A DNA stretch of 64,000 nt, taken from the NCBI GenBank assembly GCA_002840685.1, contig PHBU01000004.1, positions 186,001 through 250,000 on the forward strand. The letters are read 5' to 3'. Positions 35,735-46,052 of this stretch are shown here, piece after piece (the stretch's first letter is position 1; each line of letters begins with the position of its first letter). The DNA is from Chloroflexi bacterium HGW-Chloroflexi-6 (lineage in GTDB: Bacteria > Chloroflexota > Anaerolineae > Anaerolineales > Villigracilaceae). The position numbers and the translations under genes are program-made. The notes beneath the pieces are model-generated. The model was not told the origin of the DNA. It ran no database searches and saw only the letters and a program-made list of their open reading frames with translations.

Positions 35735-37192
35735 ATGAAGAATACAGGCAAGGTAATTTTTGCGGCGATATATGTGGCTGGAACCACCCTGATCGTAAAT
35801 TATTTTTTCTCCGGCTGGATCTACGACGACACTTTTATCACCTATCGCTATGCCGCAAACCTTCAGAACGGCCTGGGATTTGTATACAATCTTGATGAAC
35901 GCGTACTGAGTACCACGACACCTCTGTTTACCATTCTGCTGGCCTTGTTCGCGAGCTTGTGGGCGGAAATTCCGCGCCTGGCCAACCTGATCGGCGCGCT
36001 CAGCCTGGCAGTGGGAGCAATTTTTCTGTGGGATTTGGCGCATACCTGGAAATCGCCTCTGGTAGGATGGAGCGGACTGTTGCTCTATCCTACTTTTTCT
36101 CTGCTCGTCAGCACGCTGGGTTCTGAGATTCCGCTTTACCTTACCTTTTGCCTGGGAGGCTTTGCTTTCTATGCCCGTCAACGATTTTCGTTGACAGCTG
36201 TTTGTGTTGCGCTGGCCGTTCTGACCCGGCCCGACGGCATCCTTGTAGCTTTTGTTTTGGCGACCCATGCCTTTTTGTGGGCGCGTCGTCCCATTCCCTG
36301 GCTGGCAGTAGCTTTATTTTTAGGGATTATTACTCCCTGGTTTGTTTTCGCCTGGGCTTACTTTGGCTCCCCATTGCCGGTTACGCTGGCAGCCAAGCAG
36401 CATCAGGGGGCCATGTTGATCAGTCAGCGCTTTGTGCCGGGCTTTTTGAGCATTTTGGGCTGGTACACCGCATGGCCTTACTTGTTGGAGGCCGGCTTTT
36501 CCGCTGCGGGGATGGTTTTTCTGTTTCGGCATGCCCGGCGCTGGACAGTGTTCATGGCCTGGACTTTGCTTTATTTTCTGGCGTATTCGATTTTGGGTGT
36601 GAGTGGTTATTTTTGGTATTATGCTCCTCTGGTGCCTGGGTTTATTACTTTGCTCGGCTTGGGGATATCCGCTTTAAGCAGGCGTTGGCCTTCTGCCCGC
36701 CTTGACGATGCCCGCTCATTGAATCGGATCAGCTTTTATATTCCATCGTTGATTGTATTGCTTGTGTTTTTCGCAGCCCAGGCAGTTCATCTTCGGCAAT
36801 TGCGGCAGAATCCATATCATCGTCTGTTTATAGATAATCGGATGGTCATGTATGGCGACGTTGGTGATTGGTTGCGAAACCACACCCCACAGAATGCCAG
36901 CGTGGGGATGCTCGAAGTAGGCATAGTCGGCTACCATGCCCAGCGGAAAATGATTGATTTTGCAGGTCTTATACAACCGCCGGTCAGCGAGCAACTCAAC
37001 GAAAATGCAACTTACGAAGATTCCGCTTTGTGGGCGATTGGGCATTACCACCCTGACTACCTGGTGCTTTTCGATACCCAATTTCCAGAACTTGAACAGG
37101 AATATGTAGCCCGACAATGCAGGCCAATTCAACGTTTTCCGGGAAAATCTTACGCATATCCGTTTGACATGACCGTATATAACTGTAAGTAA
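35735..37192 (+). CDS. GT-C-like membrane glycosyltransferase
   Basis: A 485-residue protein with about 10-11 TM helices. The early sequence WIYDDTFITYRYAANLQNGLG has the paired Asp of GT-C enzymes (similar to arabinofuranosyl- and mannosyltransferase-like families with YDDAFI). A soluble C-terminal domain of about 120 residues follows the last TM. The donor is probably a polyprenyl-phosphate sugar; specificity is unknown. Confidence 0.7.
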   Translation: MKNTGKVIFAAIYVAGTTLIVNYFFSGWIYDDTFITYRYAANLQNGLGFVYNLDERVLSTTTPLFTILLALFASLWAEIPRLANLIGALSLAVGAIFLWDLAHTWKSPLVGWSGLLLYPTFSLLVSTLGSEIPLYLTFCLGGFAFYARQRFSLTAVCVALAVLTRPDGILVAFVLATHAFLWARRPIPWLAVALFLGIITPWFVFAWAYFGSPLPVTLAAKQHQGAMLISQRFVPGFLSILGWYTAWPYLLEAGFSAAGMVFLFRHARRWTVFMAWTLLYFLAYSILGVSGYFWYYAPLVPGFITLLGLGISALSRRWPSARLDDARSLNRISFYIPSLIVLLVFFAAQAVHLRQLRQNPYHRLFIDNRMVMYGDVGDWLRNHTPQNASVGMLEVGIVGYHAQRKMIDFAGLIQPPVSEQLNENATYEDSALWAIGHYHPDYLVLFDTQFPELEQEYVARQCRPIQRFPGKSYAYPFDMTVYNCK

Positions 37193-37263
37193 AGAGTAAA
37201 ATTCGCAAATTGAAAATGGCATAGAATTGTTCATGCCATACCCGTACTGGTTCTGGAGATAAT

Positions 37264-40200
37264 TTGAAATACATGGACAAAACCCTTAAACAACTGTTTT
37301 TGGAGCACAAAGGCAAGGTGTCTGATAAATGGTCCTTGTACCTCGATGAGTGGGATAGGTTATTTGCACCATACCGAGATCAGGGGATTAGGCTCCTTGA
37401 AGTTGGAATTCAAAATGGTGGCTCATTGGATGTCTGGGGTGTTTACTTTGCAAAAGCCGAGAAAATAATCGGTTGTGATATAGATCAAAAATGTGAACGT
37501 CTTCGATACGATGATGATCGTATATCAGTCATTATTGGGGATGCAAATACAGATGACTGCCAGAGCGAGATAATGCGAGAATCGCCGGCATTTGACATCA
37601 TTATTGATGATGGCTCGCATAAATCGAGCGATATCGTGCGCTCGTTTGCCCGATATTTCCCGTATGTGAATGAGGGGGGTGTATACATAGTGGAAGATAT
37701 ACACGCCAGTTATTGGGAAAAATTTGAAGGCAGTCTTCATAACCCTCTCTCGGCAATGGCTTTTTTTAAAAGATTGGCAGATGTGGTCAATTACGAACAC
37801 TGGAGAAACAATAAATCAAGGGCAAGTTTGTTTACCAGTTTTTCAGAGAAACTTGGCATTAAGTTTGATGATCTTGATTTAACCAGAATACACTCAGTGG
37901 AATTCGTAAATTCACTTTGCATCATCAAGAAGGCCTCCCCCGAGAAAAACTTGCTTGGCAGGCGAATTATCGTCGGGAAAGAAGAGCATGTTACAAGCGG
38001 GTCAGAAAAACTTATTGGAACGGTAATCCAAGATCTGCCGGTGGCCATTAAAGATGATGCCAACCTCGATATATTTGAATTGATGCAACAGGCCAGCTCC
38101 TTTTCTCGGATAATCTCTGATCAGGAGCAAGTCATTCACAATCTCGCCGCTACTGTGTCAGAGAAGGATAAGGCCGGCCAAGTACTGGCTGACCGGCTAC
38201 TGGAGAAGGATCAGGCTAACCAGGCGCTTGCTGACCAATTGCTGGAGAAGGATCAGACCATTCAGGCGCTTACTCTCCAACTGTCTGATAAGGCAGAAAT
38301 AATTAGCCAAAACGATAATATTCGAAACCAACGTGAGCAAGAACTGGGCACGCTTAAGGTGAGGCTGAATGAGCGCGAACAGGTTTTGCAGGCGCTGAAT
38401 GCAAAGTTGTGGGAGATTTATGGCAGCCGAGCGTGGCGCATTGTTCGGGTATTATGGACGATCCGTTTAAGGCTGGTACCCCATGGAAGCGGGAGGGCGG
38501 CTTTTATCAGCAGGCTGAAGCAATATTTATACAGAATGTTGCCAGGGAATCGTTCTGTGGAAGCAAATAGACCGACTGAGATTAAGTTTAGTCAACCCCG
38601 GTCAGATGCGCAAACCCCGGTGGTCACTGCGATTACCCGAGACGATATCGATCCAACCAGGCTGATCTCGGTTTCGCCCATAACCGATCGGGCAAACTCT
38701 CCGATTCCTGCCCATCAAGATTCGGTTGATATTATTGTGTGCGTCCATGATGCTTTGGATGATGTGGTTCGCTGCCTCGATTCAATTGTTGCCCACACAT
38801 CGCCGCCCTATCACCTGATCATTGTTAATGATGGGAGCCAGCTCGAAACAAGTGAATATTTGGATGGCTTTGCCAGGTTGCACAGCGCAACGACTCTGAT
38901 CGCCAATTCTGATGCCCGCGGCTATACACGCGCTGCCAATCAGGGGCTTCAGCATTCAAGAGCTGAATATATCTTGCTGCTAAATAGTGACACGATCGTC
39001 TCAGGCGAATGGTTGGATCGGATGTGTGCCTGCATGGACGCCGATCCCAAGACCGGCATCGTTGGTCCGCTTTCAAATACCGCTTCCTGGCAGTCCATTC
39101 CCGAGATTTTCGAAAATGGGGATTGGGCTGCTAACCCTTTGCCTGACAGTTTATCGGTTGAGAGCATGGCCAATATGCTGGCCAAAAATTCGGCGCGGCT
39201 CTACCCCGAGGTGCAACTTCTCAATGGTTTCTGCTTGTTGCTCAAGCGCCAATTATTGGAAGATATCGGCATGTTTGATGAAGATTTATTTGGTGATGGC
39301 TACGGTGAAGAAGATGATTACGTTTTTCGCGCCAGAGCCAAAGGTTGGAAATTAGCCCTGGCCGATGATGTTTATATTTACCATGCCCAATCAAAAAGTT
39401 ATTCACACGAACGACGCAAGCAGCTTACTGCCAGAGCTGGAAAAGCTTTGTCTGCAAAGTATGGACAAGAAATTATTAATACCAGCTGTGCATTTAACTT
39501 AAACTCATCTGTGTTGGAAGGGATCCGTTCTCGCAGTAAGGTGATGATCGAGCGCGAGAATTTGATCAGCCTGGGCAAGAAGGAGTTTGGTGGAAAACGA
39601 ATACTGTTTGGTCTTCCGGTAGCTTTGGCAGGCGGTGGAGCAAATGTGGTATTCAGTGAAGCTGCGGAAATGATTGAGATGGGTGTTGATGTTCGTATTT
39701 TTAATCTAGATTGTAACCGTAACTCTTTTCATGATAGTTATCCTGATTTGGCCATCCCGGTTACATTTGGCAACGAGGCTGATTTTGCTTCGTTGGCCAG
39801 GTTGTATGATGCTGCAATTGCAACGGTCTATTTTTCCGTTGAATGGCTGCAACCTCTGCTAAGTTTAAAAGAACACCCCGTACTTGGGTATTATGTTCAA
39901 GGCTTTGAACCCTTGATATTTCCGCCAGACACGGCTGAATATAACCGGGCTCTGGCCTCTTACGCGCTGATTCCGAGCATTATTCCGTTCACGAAAACAT
40001 TCTGGACCCATGAGCAAGTGCTAAGCAATACCGGTGTGGCCTGTACTCCAGTTGGGGTAAGCGTGGATGTTGATTTATTTCGTCCACGCTCCCGGGACGA
40101 AAGTATCGATCGGCCAGTGGTTATCTCTGCCATGATACGTCCTGAGACCCTTTATCGAGAGCCGATATTAACGATGCAGGTTCTCAAGAAAATTAGCCAG

Positions 40201-40644
40201 GTGTATGGCTCTCGCGTCGAGATTAAGATATTTGGCACTACGCTCGACAATCCTGATTTCGGCAAGATGCCGCTCGATTTTCCTTGGAAGCTGGCGGGTC
40301 TTCTAAATCCGTCACAGGTCGCGGCGTTTTTTAATGAGACAGATATTTTTGTTGACTTTTCTTCACACCAGGCCATGGGGCTTACTGCGCTTGAGGCAAT
40401 GGCCTGCGGAAATGCCGTGGTAGTGCCTGAAATCGGTGGGGCCATTGATTATGCCCGTAACGGAGAAAATTGTTTGATTGTGAACACTTTGTCATTCGAT
40501 GCCTGTTTGGCCGCAGTCCAATCATTAATTGACAACAGAGCGTTGTTTTCAAAAATACAAAAAAATGCCATCCGCGATGTGTGCGCATTCTATCCCACGC
40601 GCCCCGCTTACAACATCCTGAAGACACTCTTCCCAGGCGCGTGA
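37264..40644 (+). CDS. Methyltransferase-coiled coil-GT2-GT4 fusion protein
   Basis: A 1126-residue protein. Residues about 1-240 are a SAM-dependent methyltransferase (LLEVGIQNGGSLDVWG, FDIIIDDGSH, YIVEDIHASYW). Residues about 290-380 are a coiled coil built from a near-exact 14-residue repeat (LLEKDQANQALADQ, then LLEKDQTIQALTLQ). Residues about 490-740 are a GT2 domain (VDIIVCVHDALDD, IIVNDGS, LLNSDT). Residues about 775-1125 are a GT4 domain (GLPVALAGGGANVV, SSHQAMGLTALEAMACG). It could add a sugar and a methyl cap in one complex, with the coiled coil measuring chain length. TTG 37264 has GGAG five bases upstream; ATG 37273 is the alternative. Confidence 0.85.
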   Translation: MKYMDKTLKQLFLEHKGKVSDKWSLYLDEWDRLFAPYRDQGIRLLEVGIQNGGSLDVWGVYFAKAEKIIGCDIDQKCERLRYDDDRISVIIGDANTDDCQSEIMRESPAFDIIIDDGSHKSSDIVRSFARYFPYVNEGGVYIVEDIHASYWEKFEGSLHNPLSAMAFFKRLADVVNYEHWRNNKSRASLFTSFSEKLGIKFDDLDLTRIHSVEFVNSLCIIKKASPEKNLLGRRIIVGKEEHVTSGSEKLIGTVIQDLPVAIKDDANLDIFELMQQASSFSRIISDQEQVIHNLAATVSEKDKAGQVLADRLLEKDQANQALADQLLEKDQTIQALTLQLSDKAEIISQNDNIRNQREQELGTLKVRLNEREQVLQALNAKLWEIYGSRAWRIVRVLWTIRLRLVPHGSGRAAFISRLKQYLYRMLPGNRSVEANRPTEIKFSQPRSDAQTPVVTAITRDDIDPTRLISVSPITDRANSPIPAHQDSVDIIVCVHDALDDVVRCLDSIVAHTSPPYHLIIVNDGSQLETSEYLDGFARLHSATTLIANSDARGYTRAANQGLQHSRAEYILLLNSDTIVSGEWLDRMCACMDADPKTGIVGPLSNTASWQSIPEIFENGDWAANPLPDSLSVESMANMLAKNSARLYPEVQLLNGFCLLLKRQLLEDIGMFDEDLFGDGYGEEDDYVFRARAKGWKLALADDVYIYHAQSKSYSHERRKQLTARAGKALSAKYGQEIINTSCAFNLNSSVLEGIRSRSKVMIERENLISLGKKEFGGKRILFGLPVALAGGGANVVFSEAAEMIEMGVDVRIFNLDCNRNSFHDSYPDLAIPVTFGNEADFASLARLYDAAIATVYFSVEWLQPLLSLKEHPVLGYYVQGFEPLIFPPDTAEYNRALASYALIPSIIPFTKTFWTHEQVLSNTGVACTPVGVSVDVDLFRPRSRDESIDRPVVISAMIRPETLYREPILTMQVLKKISQVYGSRVEIKIFGTTLDNPDFGKMPLDFPWKLAGLLNPSQVAAFFNETDIFVDFSSHQAMGLTALEAMACGNAVVVPEIGGAIDYARNGENCLIVNTLSFDACLAAVQSLIDNRALFSKIQKNAIRDVCAFYPTRPAYNILKTLFPGA

Positions 40645-40703
40645 CCCTTCTTGCGAATAAAAATCAATAACAGCATTTACTATTTGGAAAAGACAGAGCC
40701 TTC

Positions 40704-41756
40704 ATGACCATTCCACGTTTGCATATCCTGTTTGAGCATGGCTCTGACTTGATACCCTTTGGCAGTGCTCAAGTTCGGTTATTGCGCCCTTTTTGTCATC
40801 CTCTTTTGCAAAGCGCTTTTAATGCAACTTTCGGCCTTGAGTATTTCGGAGCCCGGGTGGATGCCGTTGTAGTAGATCGCCTCTGGCAGCCTGGGATCAA
40901 TCTTTTAAAGGCGAAAAGCTTGGTAAATGATATTCGCCGCGCAGGGGCAAAGTTTATTTATGCGCTGGATGATAATTATTTTGATCTCGATATTTCCACG
41001 CTGGATTGGAAGCCATCTGACGAGATGTTCCAGGTGGTTGAATATTTTATTACCACTGCTGATGCAGTATTGGTGACCACGGATAACCTGAAAGAGCGGC
41101 TTTCTGCTTATAACTCGATGATTTTTGTTGTAAAGAATGCTCTTGATGAACGGTTGCTCCCGCCTCCGGTTGAGCATCATAAGCCGGCAGGTGATCCCAT
41201 TATTATGGGCTATATGGGTACATTTACGCATGACGGCGATTTGAAAATAATTCTTCCGGCTGTTCAGGCGATCATCAAGGAATATTCTGGGAAAGTTGAG
41301 TTTCAGATATTGGGTGTTACACACAAGGCTGATTCGCGCCAGATATTAGCCTCTTTGCCCGCCACTATTATTCCGCTCAATCCAGCTATTGTGCCGTATG
41401 ATAAATTTATTCCGTGGTTTCATGCCAATATTCACTGGGATATCGGCCTGTGCCCATTGAATGATACGCCTTTCACTCGCAGCAAGTCGGATATCAAGCA
41501 CCTGGATTATGGCGCTGCCGGAATTGCAGGCATTTATAGCCGCGTGCCTGCTTATGAAGATACCGTTCATCATTTGCAGACGGGTTATTTGGCTGGCAAT
41601 ACGGCAGAAGAGTGGGTTGATGGATTTAGAGTCTTGATCGCGGATAGCGTTTTGAGAAACAGCATTGCCCATAACGCACGCAGCTATGTTCTTGCCGAGC
41701 GCACCATTCAATCTCGTTACAGAGACTGGGTAAATGTAATTGAATCAATTTTGTAA
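40704..41756 (+). CDS. Glycosyltransferase (GT4-like)
   Basis: A 350-residue protein related to GT-B glycosyltransferases, with IYALDDNYFDL, a Rossmann-like half (IIMGYMGTFTHDGDLKII), and DIGLCPLNDTPFTRSKSDIKHLDYGAAGI near the donor site (a key segment at about residues 250-275). It follows the large fusion gene and probably works on the same glycan. Donor and linkage are unknown. Confidence 0.75.
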   Translation: MTIPRLHILFEHGSDLIPFGSAQVRLLRPFCHPLLQSAFNATFGLEYFGARVDAVVVDRLWQPGINLLKAKSLVNDIRRAGAKFIYALDDNYFDLDISTLDWKPSDEMFQVVEYFITTADAVLVTTDNLKERLSAYNSMIFVVKNALDERLLPPPVEHHKPAGDPIIMGYMGTFTHDGDLKIILPAVQAIIKEYSGKVEFQILGVTHKADSRQILASLPATIIPLNPAIVPYDKFIPWFHANIHWDIGLCPLNDTPFTRSKSDIKHLDYGAAGIAGIYSRVPAYEDTVHHLQTGYLAGNTAEEWVDGFRVLIADSVLRNSIAHNARSYVLAERTIQSRYRDWVNVIESIL

Positions 41757-41819
41757 ACAGCGTGTGATTGGGATCTGCACTTCTCTGTTTTCGAAAAAAG
41801 AATTTGTTACAGGGACAGG

Positions 41820-41825
41820 TATAAT
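41820..41825 (+). promoter_or_regulatory. -10 element at the start of the phosphatase gene
   Basis: A perfect TATAAT ends eight bases before the ATG at 41834. Transcription would start at or next to the start codon, giving a leaderless mRNA. No clear -35 is seen. Confidence 0.45.
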
Positions 41826-41833
41826 TGCTTTCT

Positions 41834-42298
41834 ATGCCCAATATTCTGGTCTTATGCCATGCCAACCAATTCCGTTCACCGTTGAGCGAGTATGCCTTGC
41901 GTGTCAGGCTTGATGCTGCTGAGTGGCAGGTTGCTTCAGCGGGGGTTTGGGCTGAGAACGGGCTGCCGGCCGTGCGCGGCCTTCCTGAGTGGAGTGGCCT
42001 GCCGGATATGGCTCGTCACCGTTCACGAGCGCTAGATTTTAGCATGCTCGAAGCCGCCGACTTGATTTTGGTGATGGAGCGCGGCCAACGCGAAGCCCTG
42101 CAGGTCGAATTTCCTCAGACCACCGGGCGGATCTATCTGCTGAGCGAAATGTCTGCGCCTGTGGCCTATGATATTCCCGACCCGGCTTTGGGCGGCGAAA
42201 ACCCTAAAAAACTGATCCAGGAGATTCTGGGTTTGGTTGAAAAAGGCCTGCCGCGTATTGTGGCCCTGGCTGAAGCGAATGCTCGCACACCCCGTTAA
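41834..42298 (+). CDS. Low-molecular-weight protein-tyrosine phosphatase
   Basis: A 154-residue enzyme with the P-loop CHANQFRS (C-x5-R-S) near the N-terminus and the general-acid loop DIPDPALGG. Residues between match the LMW-PTP fold. In polysaccharide loci these enzymes dephosphorylate the BY-kinase, here the product of 16015-17883. ATG 41834 places the P-loop at the normal position; a TTG nine bases upstream is possible but no SD supports it. Confidence 0.88.
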   Translation: MPNILVLCHANQFRSPLSEYALRVRLDAAEWQVASAGVWAENGLPAVRGLPEWSGLPDMARHRSRALDFSMLEAADLILVMERGQREALQVEFPQTTGRIYLLSEMSAPVAYDIPDPALGGENPKKLIQEILGLVEKGLPRIVALAEANARTPR

Positions 42299-42340
42299 CT
42301 TTACATCCAATTTTTTCATCAGAACTGGGCAGGCCAAATC

Positions 42341-43771
42341 ATGGAAAGCAAAACTCAAAAAATTATCCATCTCTTCGAACAAATCTCTGCGGTTCCGCGT
42401 GGGACAGGCCGCGAGGCGGCCCTTTCAGCCTGGCTGCAATCCTGGGCCGCGGCGCGCGCATATGCGTGGAAAACCGATCCGGCAGGAAACCTGCTGATAC
42501 GGGTCCCGGCCAGCTCGGGGAGCGAAGCCGCTCCGGTACTTATCCTGCAAGGCCATATGGACATGGTTTGCGAGAAAACGCCCGAATCGCGCCATGATTT
42601 TCTGGCGGACCCAATCCGCCCGGTGCTGGATGGCGAATGGCTGCGGGCGGAAGGCACCACCCTTGGGGCAGACAATGGTATTGCGATTGCTCTGGCGATG
42701 GCCCTGGCGGAGGATGGCGTCAAGCATCCTCCGCTCGAATTGCTTTTCACGGTCGAGGAGGAGGTTGGGATTGGTGGGGCCAATCGTCTTGAGCCGGGCT
42801 TTGCGGAAGGCAAAATTTTGATCAACCTCGATTCGGAGGATGAGGGATCTTTTATTGTTGGTTGCGCGGGCGGACAGACCACTCATGTCCGCATGGATCT
42901 GTGGTTCGAGCCACTGCCAGACTGGCAGGCTTATCATTTGCGGGTTTCCGGCTTACAGGGTGGGCATTCGGGTGTCGATATCCATAAACATCGCGCTAAT
43001 GCCAACAGCCTGTTGGCGCGCACTCTTGAGAGCATTCGCACCCGCGTGCCGATGCGTGTTGCGGGCTTGAAGGGCGGGTCAGCTCACAATGCCATCCCGC
43101 GCGAAGCCAATGCTTGTATTGCCTTTGATTCTGGGGATTTTGGTGTGGTTGAGCAGGTTTTGCGCGAATTCGAGCACAAGCTGTCTCTTGAGTATGCCGG
43201 GGCTGAAGACGGGATCTCGCTGACCTTGGGTAAATGCGAAGCGGAGCGAGCTGTCAACGAGGTCGATACTGAAAAATTGGTGCAATTGCTGCTGGCGCTT
43301 CCGCACGGAGTGGCGCATATGTCGGCCAATGTGGCAGGTTTTGTCGAGACTTCGAATAATTTTGCCAGCCTCGAGATCCGTGGCGATGAGCTTTTTTTGC
43401 TGACCAGTCAGCGCAGTACGGTCATGTCGCGCCTGGAAGAGTTGACCGGGCGGATTGGGGCGATCGCCCTGCTGGCCGGGGCGCAGGTCCGTCACAGCGA
43501 CGGTTACCCGGCCTGGCAGCCCGATATGACTTCTCCTTTGCTGGAGCGCAGCCGCAATATTTACCAATCCCTGTTTGAAGTTGCGCCGCGGGTTGAGATG
43601 ATTCATGCCGGGTTGGAATGCGGCATTATTGGCGCGATTTTTGGCGACATGGACATGATCTCGCTTGGCGCAACCATTCAGAACCCGCACTCACCGCAAG
43701 AACGCCTGCACATTCCTTCGGTTGGGCGCGTCTGGCGATTCCTGACTGCGCTGGTTGAGTCTTACTGCTAA
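42341..43771 (+). CDS. pepD: Aminoacyl-histidine dipeptidase (PepD), M20 peptidase
   Basis: A 476-residue cytosolic di-zinc peptidase of the PepD/carnosinase type. Zinc ligands lie in LQGHMDMVCEK, TLGADNGIA and VEEEVGIGGA (with the catalytic Glu), then NLDSEDEG and, near the end, the His of ATIQNPHSP. The lid domain carries SGLQGGHSGVDI. It hydrolyses Xaa-His and other dipeptides. It starts 42 bases after the phosphatase gene and is followed by a strong terminator. Confidence 0.92.
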   Translation: MESKTQKIIHLFEQISAVPRGTGREAALSAWLQSWAAARAYAWKTDPAGNLLIRVPASSGSEAAPVLILQGHMDMVCEKTPESRHDFLADPIRPVLDGEWLRAEGTTLGADNGIAIALAMALAEDGVKHPPLELLFTVEEEVGIGGANRLEPGFAEGKILINLDSEDEGSFIVGCAGGQTTHVRMDLWFEPLPDWQAYHLRVSGLQGGHSGVDIHKHRANANSLLARTLESIRTRVPMRVAGLKGGSAHNAIPREANACIAFDSGDFGVVEQVLREFEHKLSLEYAGAEDGISLTLGKCEAERAVNEVDTEKLVQLLLALPHGVAHMSANVAGFVETSNNFASLEIRGDELFLLTSQRSTVMSRLEELTGRIGAIALLAGAQVRHSDGYPAWQPDMTSPLLERSRNIYQSLFEVAPRVEMIHAGLECGIIGAIFGDMDMISLGATIQNPHSPQERLHIPSVGRVWRFLTALVESYC

Positions 43772-43845
43772 GAGATTTATTCGCGACGTTTGAGTTTTCT
43801 GCGATCTACAGTAGCTTATCCGCTTTGCGCCTCTCATAAAAATAA

Positions 43846-43877
43846 AAAAGGCCCGGACGATTTCGTCCGGGCCTTTT
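43846..43877. terminator. Bidirectional terminator between pepD and typA
   Basis: A 15-bp perfect stem rich in G and C (core GGCCCGGACGA) has A residues on one side and T residues on the other, with a two-base loop. It can stop both the pepD transcript and the opposing typA transcript. Confidence 0.92.
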
Positions 43878-43908
43878 GCGGTAAGCGCTTGCGCCTATAT
43901 CATTTATT

Positions 43909-45771
43909 CTATTGTGCGCCTTCGATGGCTTCTTTGGCTTTTTTGGTTTGTTTGCCGCGCTCTTCAGTATTCAAGATGCGTTTGCGGATGCGGTACGAAG
44001 CGGGGGTGATCTCGAGCAACTCGTCGTCGGACAGGTACTCGATGGCTTCGTCCAGAGACATCTGACGCGGAGGTGTCAGGCGAATTTCCATATCACCGCG
44101 CGAGGAACGCATGTTGGTCAGGTGCTTCTTGCGGCAGACGTTGATCGCTATGTCGCCGGGGCGGGTGTTTTCGCCGATGACCATGCCTTCGTAGACGGCC
44201 ACACCGGGATTGATGAACAAAATGCCGCGTTCTTCGGCGCTTTTCAGGGCATACGAAGTGGTGTCGCCCGCTTCCATGGCCAGCAACGAACCGTTCGAGC
44301 GCGATGCAATCGGGCCTGCCAGTTCGTCATAGCTGTGGAAAAGAGTATTCATGATACCCATGCCACGGGTGGCGGTCAGGAATTGGTAGCGGAAACCGAG
44401 CAACCCGCGGGTTGGAGCGATATAAACCAGGCGGACGTGACCATCGCTGGTGTCGTGCATTTCCATCATCTTGCCGCGTCGCGCGCCAAGCATTTCTACA
44501 ACAAAACCGACGGTCTCGGAGCTGGTCTCGATGTGCACTTCTTCGAATGGCTCAAGCAGTTCACCATCTTCGGCTTTATGGAAGATAACCTCAGGGCGCG
44601 AGACCTGGAATTCATAGCCTTCGCGGCGCATGGTCTCGATCAGGATGCCCAGGTGCAGCTCACCGCGTCCGGAAACCAGAAAGTTTTCAGCGCTTTCGGT
44701 TTCTTCGACGCGCAGGGCAACGTTGGTGCGCAATTCTTCAAAAAGGCGCTCGCGCAAACGGCGGGATGTACCCCACTTGCCTTCGCGGCCGGTAAAGGGT
44801 GAGGTGTTTACCCCAAACGTCATCCGCACGGTCGGTTCTTCAACTTTGATCGGAGGCAGGGCAACCGGGTTGAGCGGGTCGGCCAGGGTTTCACCGATAC
44901 CGATCCCCTCCAGGCCAGCCAGGGAGATGATGTCTCCGGCAGAAACCTCGTTCACCTCGACCTTGTTCAAGCCCTGAAAGGTGTACAGATAGCGGGCAGT
45001 TTCGGGCAGGGTTGTGCCGTCCACTTTTAGCCGGGCCAATTTTTGTCCGGCCCGAATTGTTCCGGCAAAAACACGTCCAACGGCAGTTACGCCGCGGTAA
45101 TCATCGTAACCCAGAGTGGTGATCAGCATTTGGAGCGGAGCTTCAACATCCACTTTGGGGCCGGGGATGTGGTTAAGGATAACGTCAAAAAGTGGTTTCA
45201 AATCGGGACCAAGCTCAGGGGTCAGCCCGGCGCGTCCGGCGGTCGCCTGGGCATACACCACGGGGAAATCTGCCTGGTCTTCGCTTGCGCCCAGTTCGAT
45301 GAACAGATCAAAGGTATCGTTGAGTACACGGGCCGGTTCGGCATCCTTGCGATCGACTTTGTTGACCACGACGATGGCCTTGTGACCGCGCTCGAGGGCT
45401 TTTTTGAGCACGAAACGGGTCTGTGGCATGGGGCCTTCAGCGGCATCCACCAGTAAGAGTACGCCGTCAACCATGTTCATGATGCGCTCGACCTCGCCGC
45501 CAAAATCGGCATGGCCGGGAGTATCGACGATGTTGATTTTGATAATTTCGCCTGTAACCAGGTCGGGCAGGGTGATCGCGGTATTTTTCGCCAGGATGGT
45601 GATGCCTCGCTCACGTTCGAGATCGTTTGAATCCATGACGCGTTCGGCAACCTGCTGGTTGTCACGGAAAGTGTGCGACTGGCGCAGGAGATAATCGACC
45701 AGGGTGGTTTTTCCGTGGTCAACGTGGGCGATAATGGCAATATTGCGTAGGTCTTTTCGTTCGGTAATCAT
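43909..45771 (-). CDS. typA: Translational GTPase TypA/BipA
   Basis: A 620-residue ribosome-binding GTPase. The G domain shows HVDHGKTT (G1), RGITI (G2), [14 protein letters not shown] (G3) and VVNKVDR (G4). Elongation-factor-like domains II-V and the BipA-specific C-terminal domain follow. It helps 50S assembly and growth under stress or cold. ATG 45771 begins [20 protein letters not shown], matching the family; upstream residues in frame are not part of the protein. The gene has a long leader with a terminator-like hairpin. Confidence 0.96.
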   Translation of the reverse strand: MITERKDLRNIAIIAHVDHGKTTLVDYLLRQSHTFRDNQQVAERVMDSNDLERERGITILAKNTAITLPDLVTGEIIKINIVDTPGHADFGGEVERIMNMVDGVLLLVDAAEGPMPQTRFVLKKALERGHKAIVVVNKVDRKDAEPARVLNDTFDLFIELGASEDQADFPVVYAQATAGRAGLTPELGPDLKPLFDVILNHIPGPKVDVEAPLQMLITTLGYDDYRGVTAVGRVFAGTIRAGQKLARLKVDGTTLPETARYLYTFQGLNKVEVNEVSAGDIISLAGLEGIGIGETLADPLNPVALPPIKVEEPTVRMTFGVNTSPFTGREGKWGTSRRLRERLFEELRTNVALRVEETESAENFLVSGRGELHLGILIETMRREGYEFQVSRPEVIFHKAEDGELLEPFEEVHIETSSETVGFVVEMLGARRGKMMEMHDTSDGHVRLVYIAPTRGLLGFRYQFLTATRGMGIMNTLFHSYDELAGPIASRSNGSLLAMEAGDTTSYALKSAEERGILFINPGVAVYEGMVIGENTRPGDIAINVCRKKHLTNMRSSRGDMEIRLTPPRQMSLDEAIEYLSDDELLEITPASYRIRKRILNTEERGKQTKKAKEAIEGAQ

Positions 45772-45823
45772 ACTTGCTTTCTGCCCATCCTTCGAGATGG
45801 GACTAACAATTGGGTGAAGTACA

Positions 45824-45854
45824 CACAAAAACCCCGACCTGGGGAAGGCCGAGG
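45824..45854 (-). terminator. Terminator-like hairpin in the typA leader
   Basis: Minus-strand RNA CCTCGGCC-TTCCCCA-GGTCGGGG pairs over eight positions (two G-U) and is followed by TTTTT. On the plus strand the same two positions are mismatches, so the structure was selected for minus-strand RNA. It sits 53-83 bases before the typA ATG. Confidence 0.6.
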
Positions 45855-45884
45855 CTTACTTTATGGGTTCGGCTTGCAAAGTTT

Positions 45885-45893
45885 ATTTTACCA
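45885..45893 (-). promoter_or_regulatory. Extended -10 promoter upstream of typA
   Basis: TGGTAAAAT on the minus strand is an extended -10 element. Initiation near 45878 would give a leader of about 107 bases containing the hairpin at 45824-45854. Confidence 0.4.
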
Positions 45894-46052
45894 GATTTTA
45901 TCCACTTTATGTATCTTTTTGTCCGAGTGAACATCAAAGAATCTATAAGCAAGGATACGAGAGAACAAACTGAATTATGTGTTTTGTTCCCTGGTTTCGT
46001 AACGAGCTTTCTGTTCTTGTTCAACGGTTCACCCAGTAAAGGAGAAATGATC

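Noticed and set aside
45772-45828. Longer TypA start
   Set aside because: The upstream residues are not part of the TypA family and the region contains the leader hairpin.
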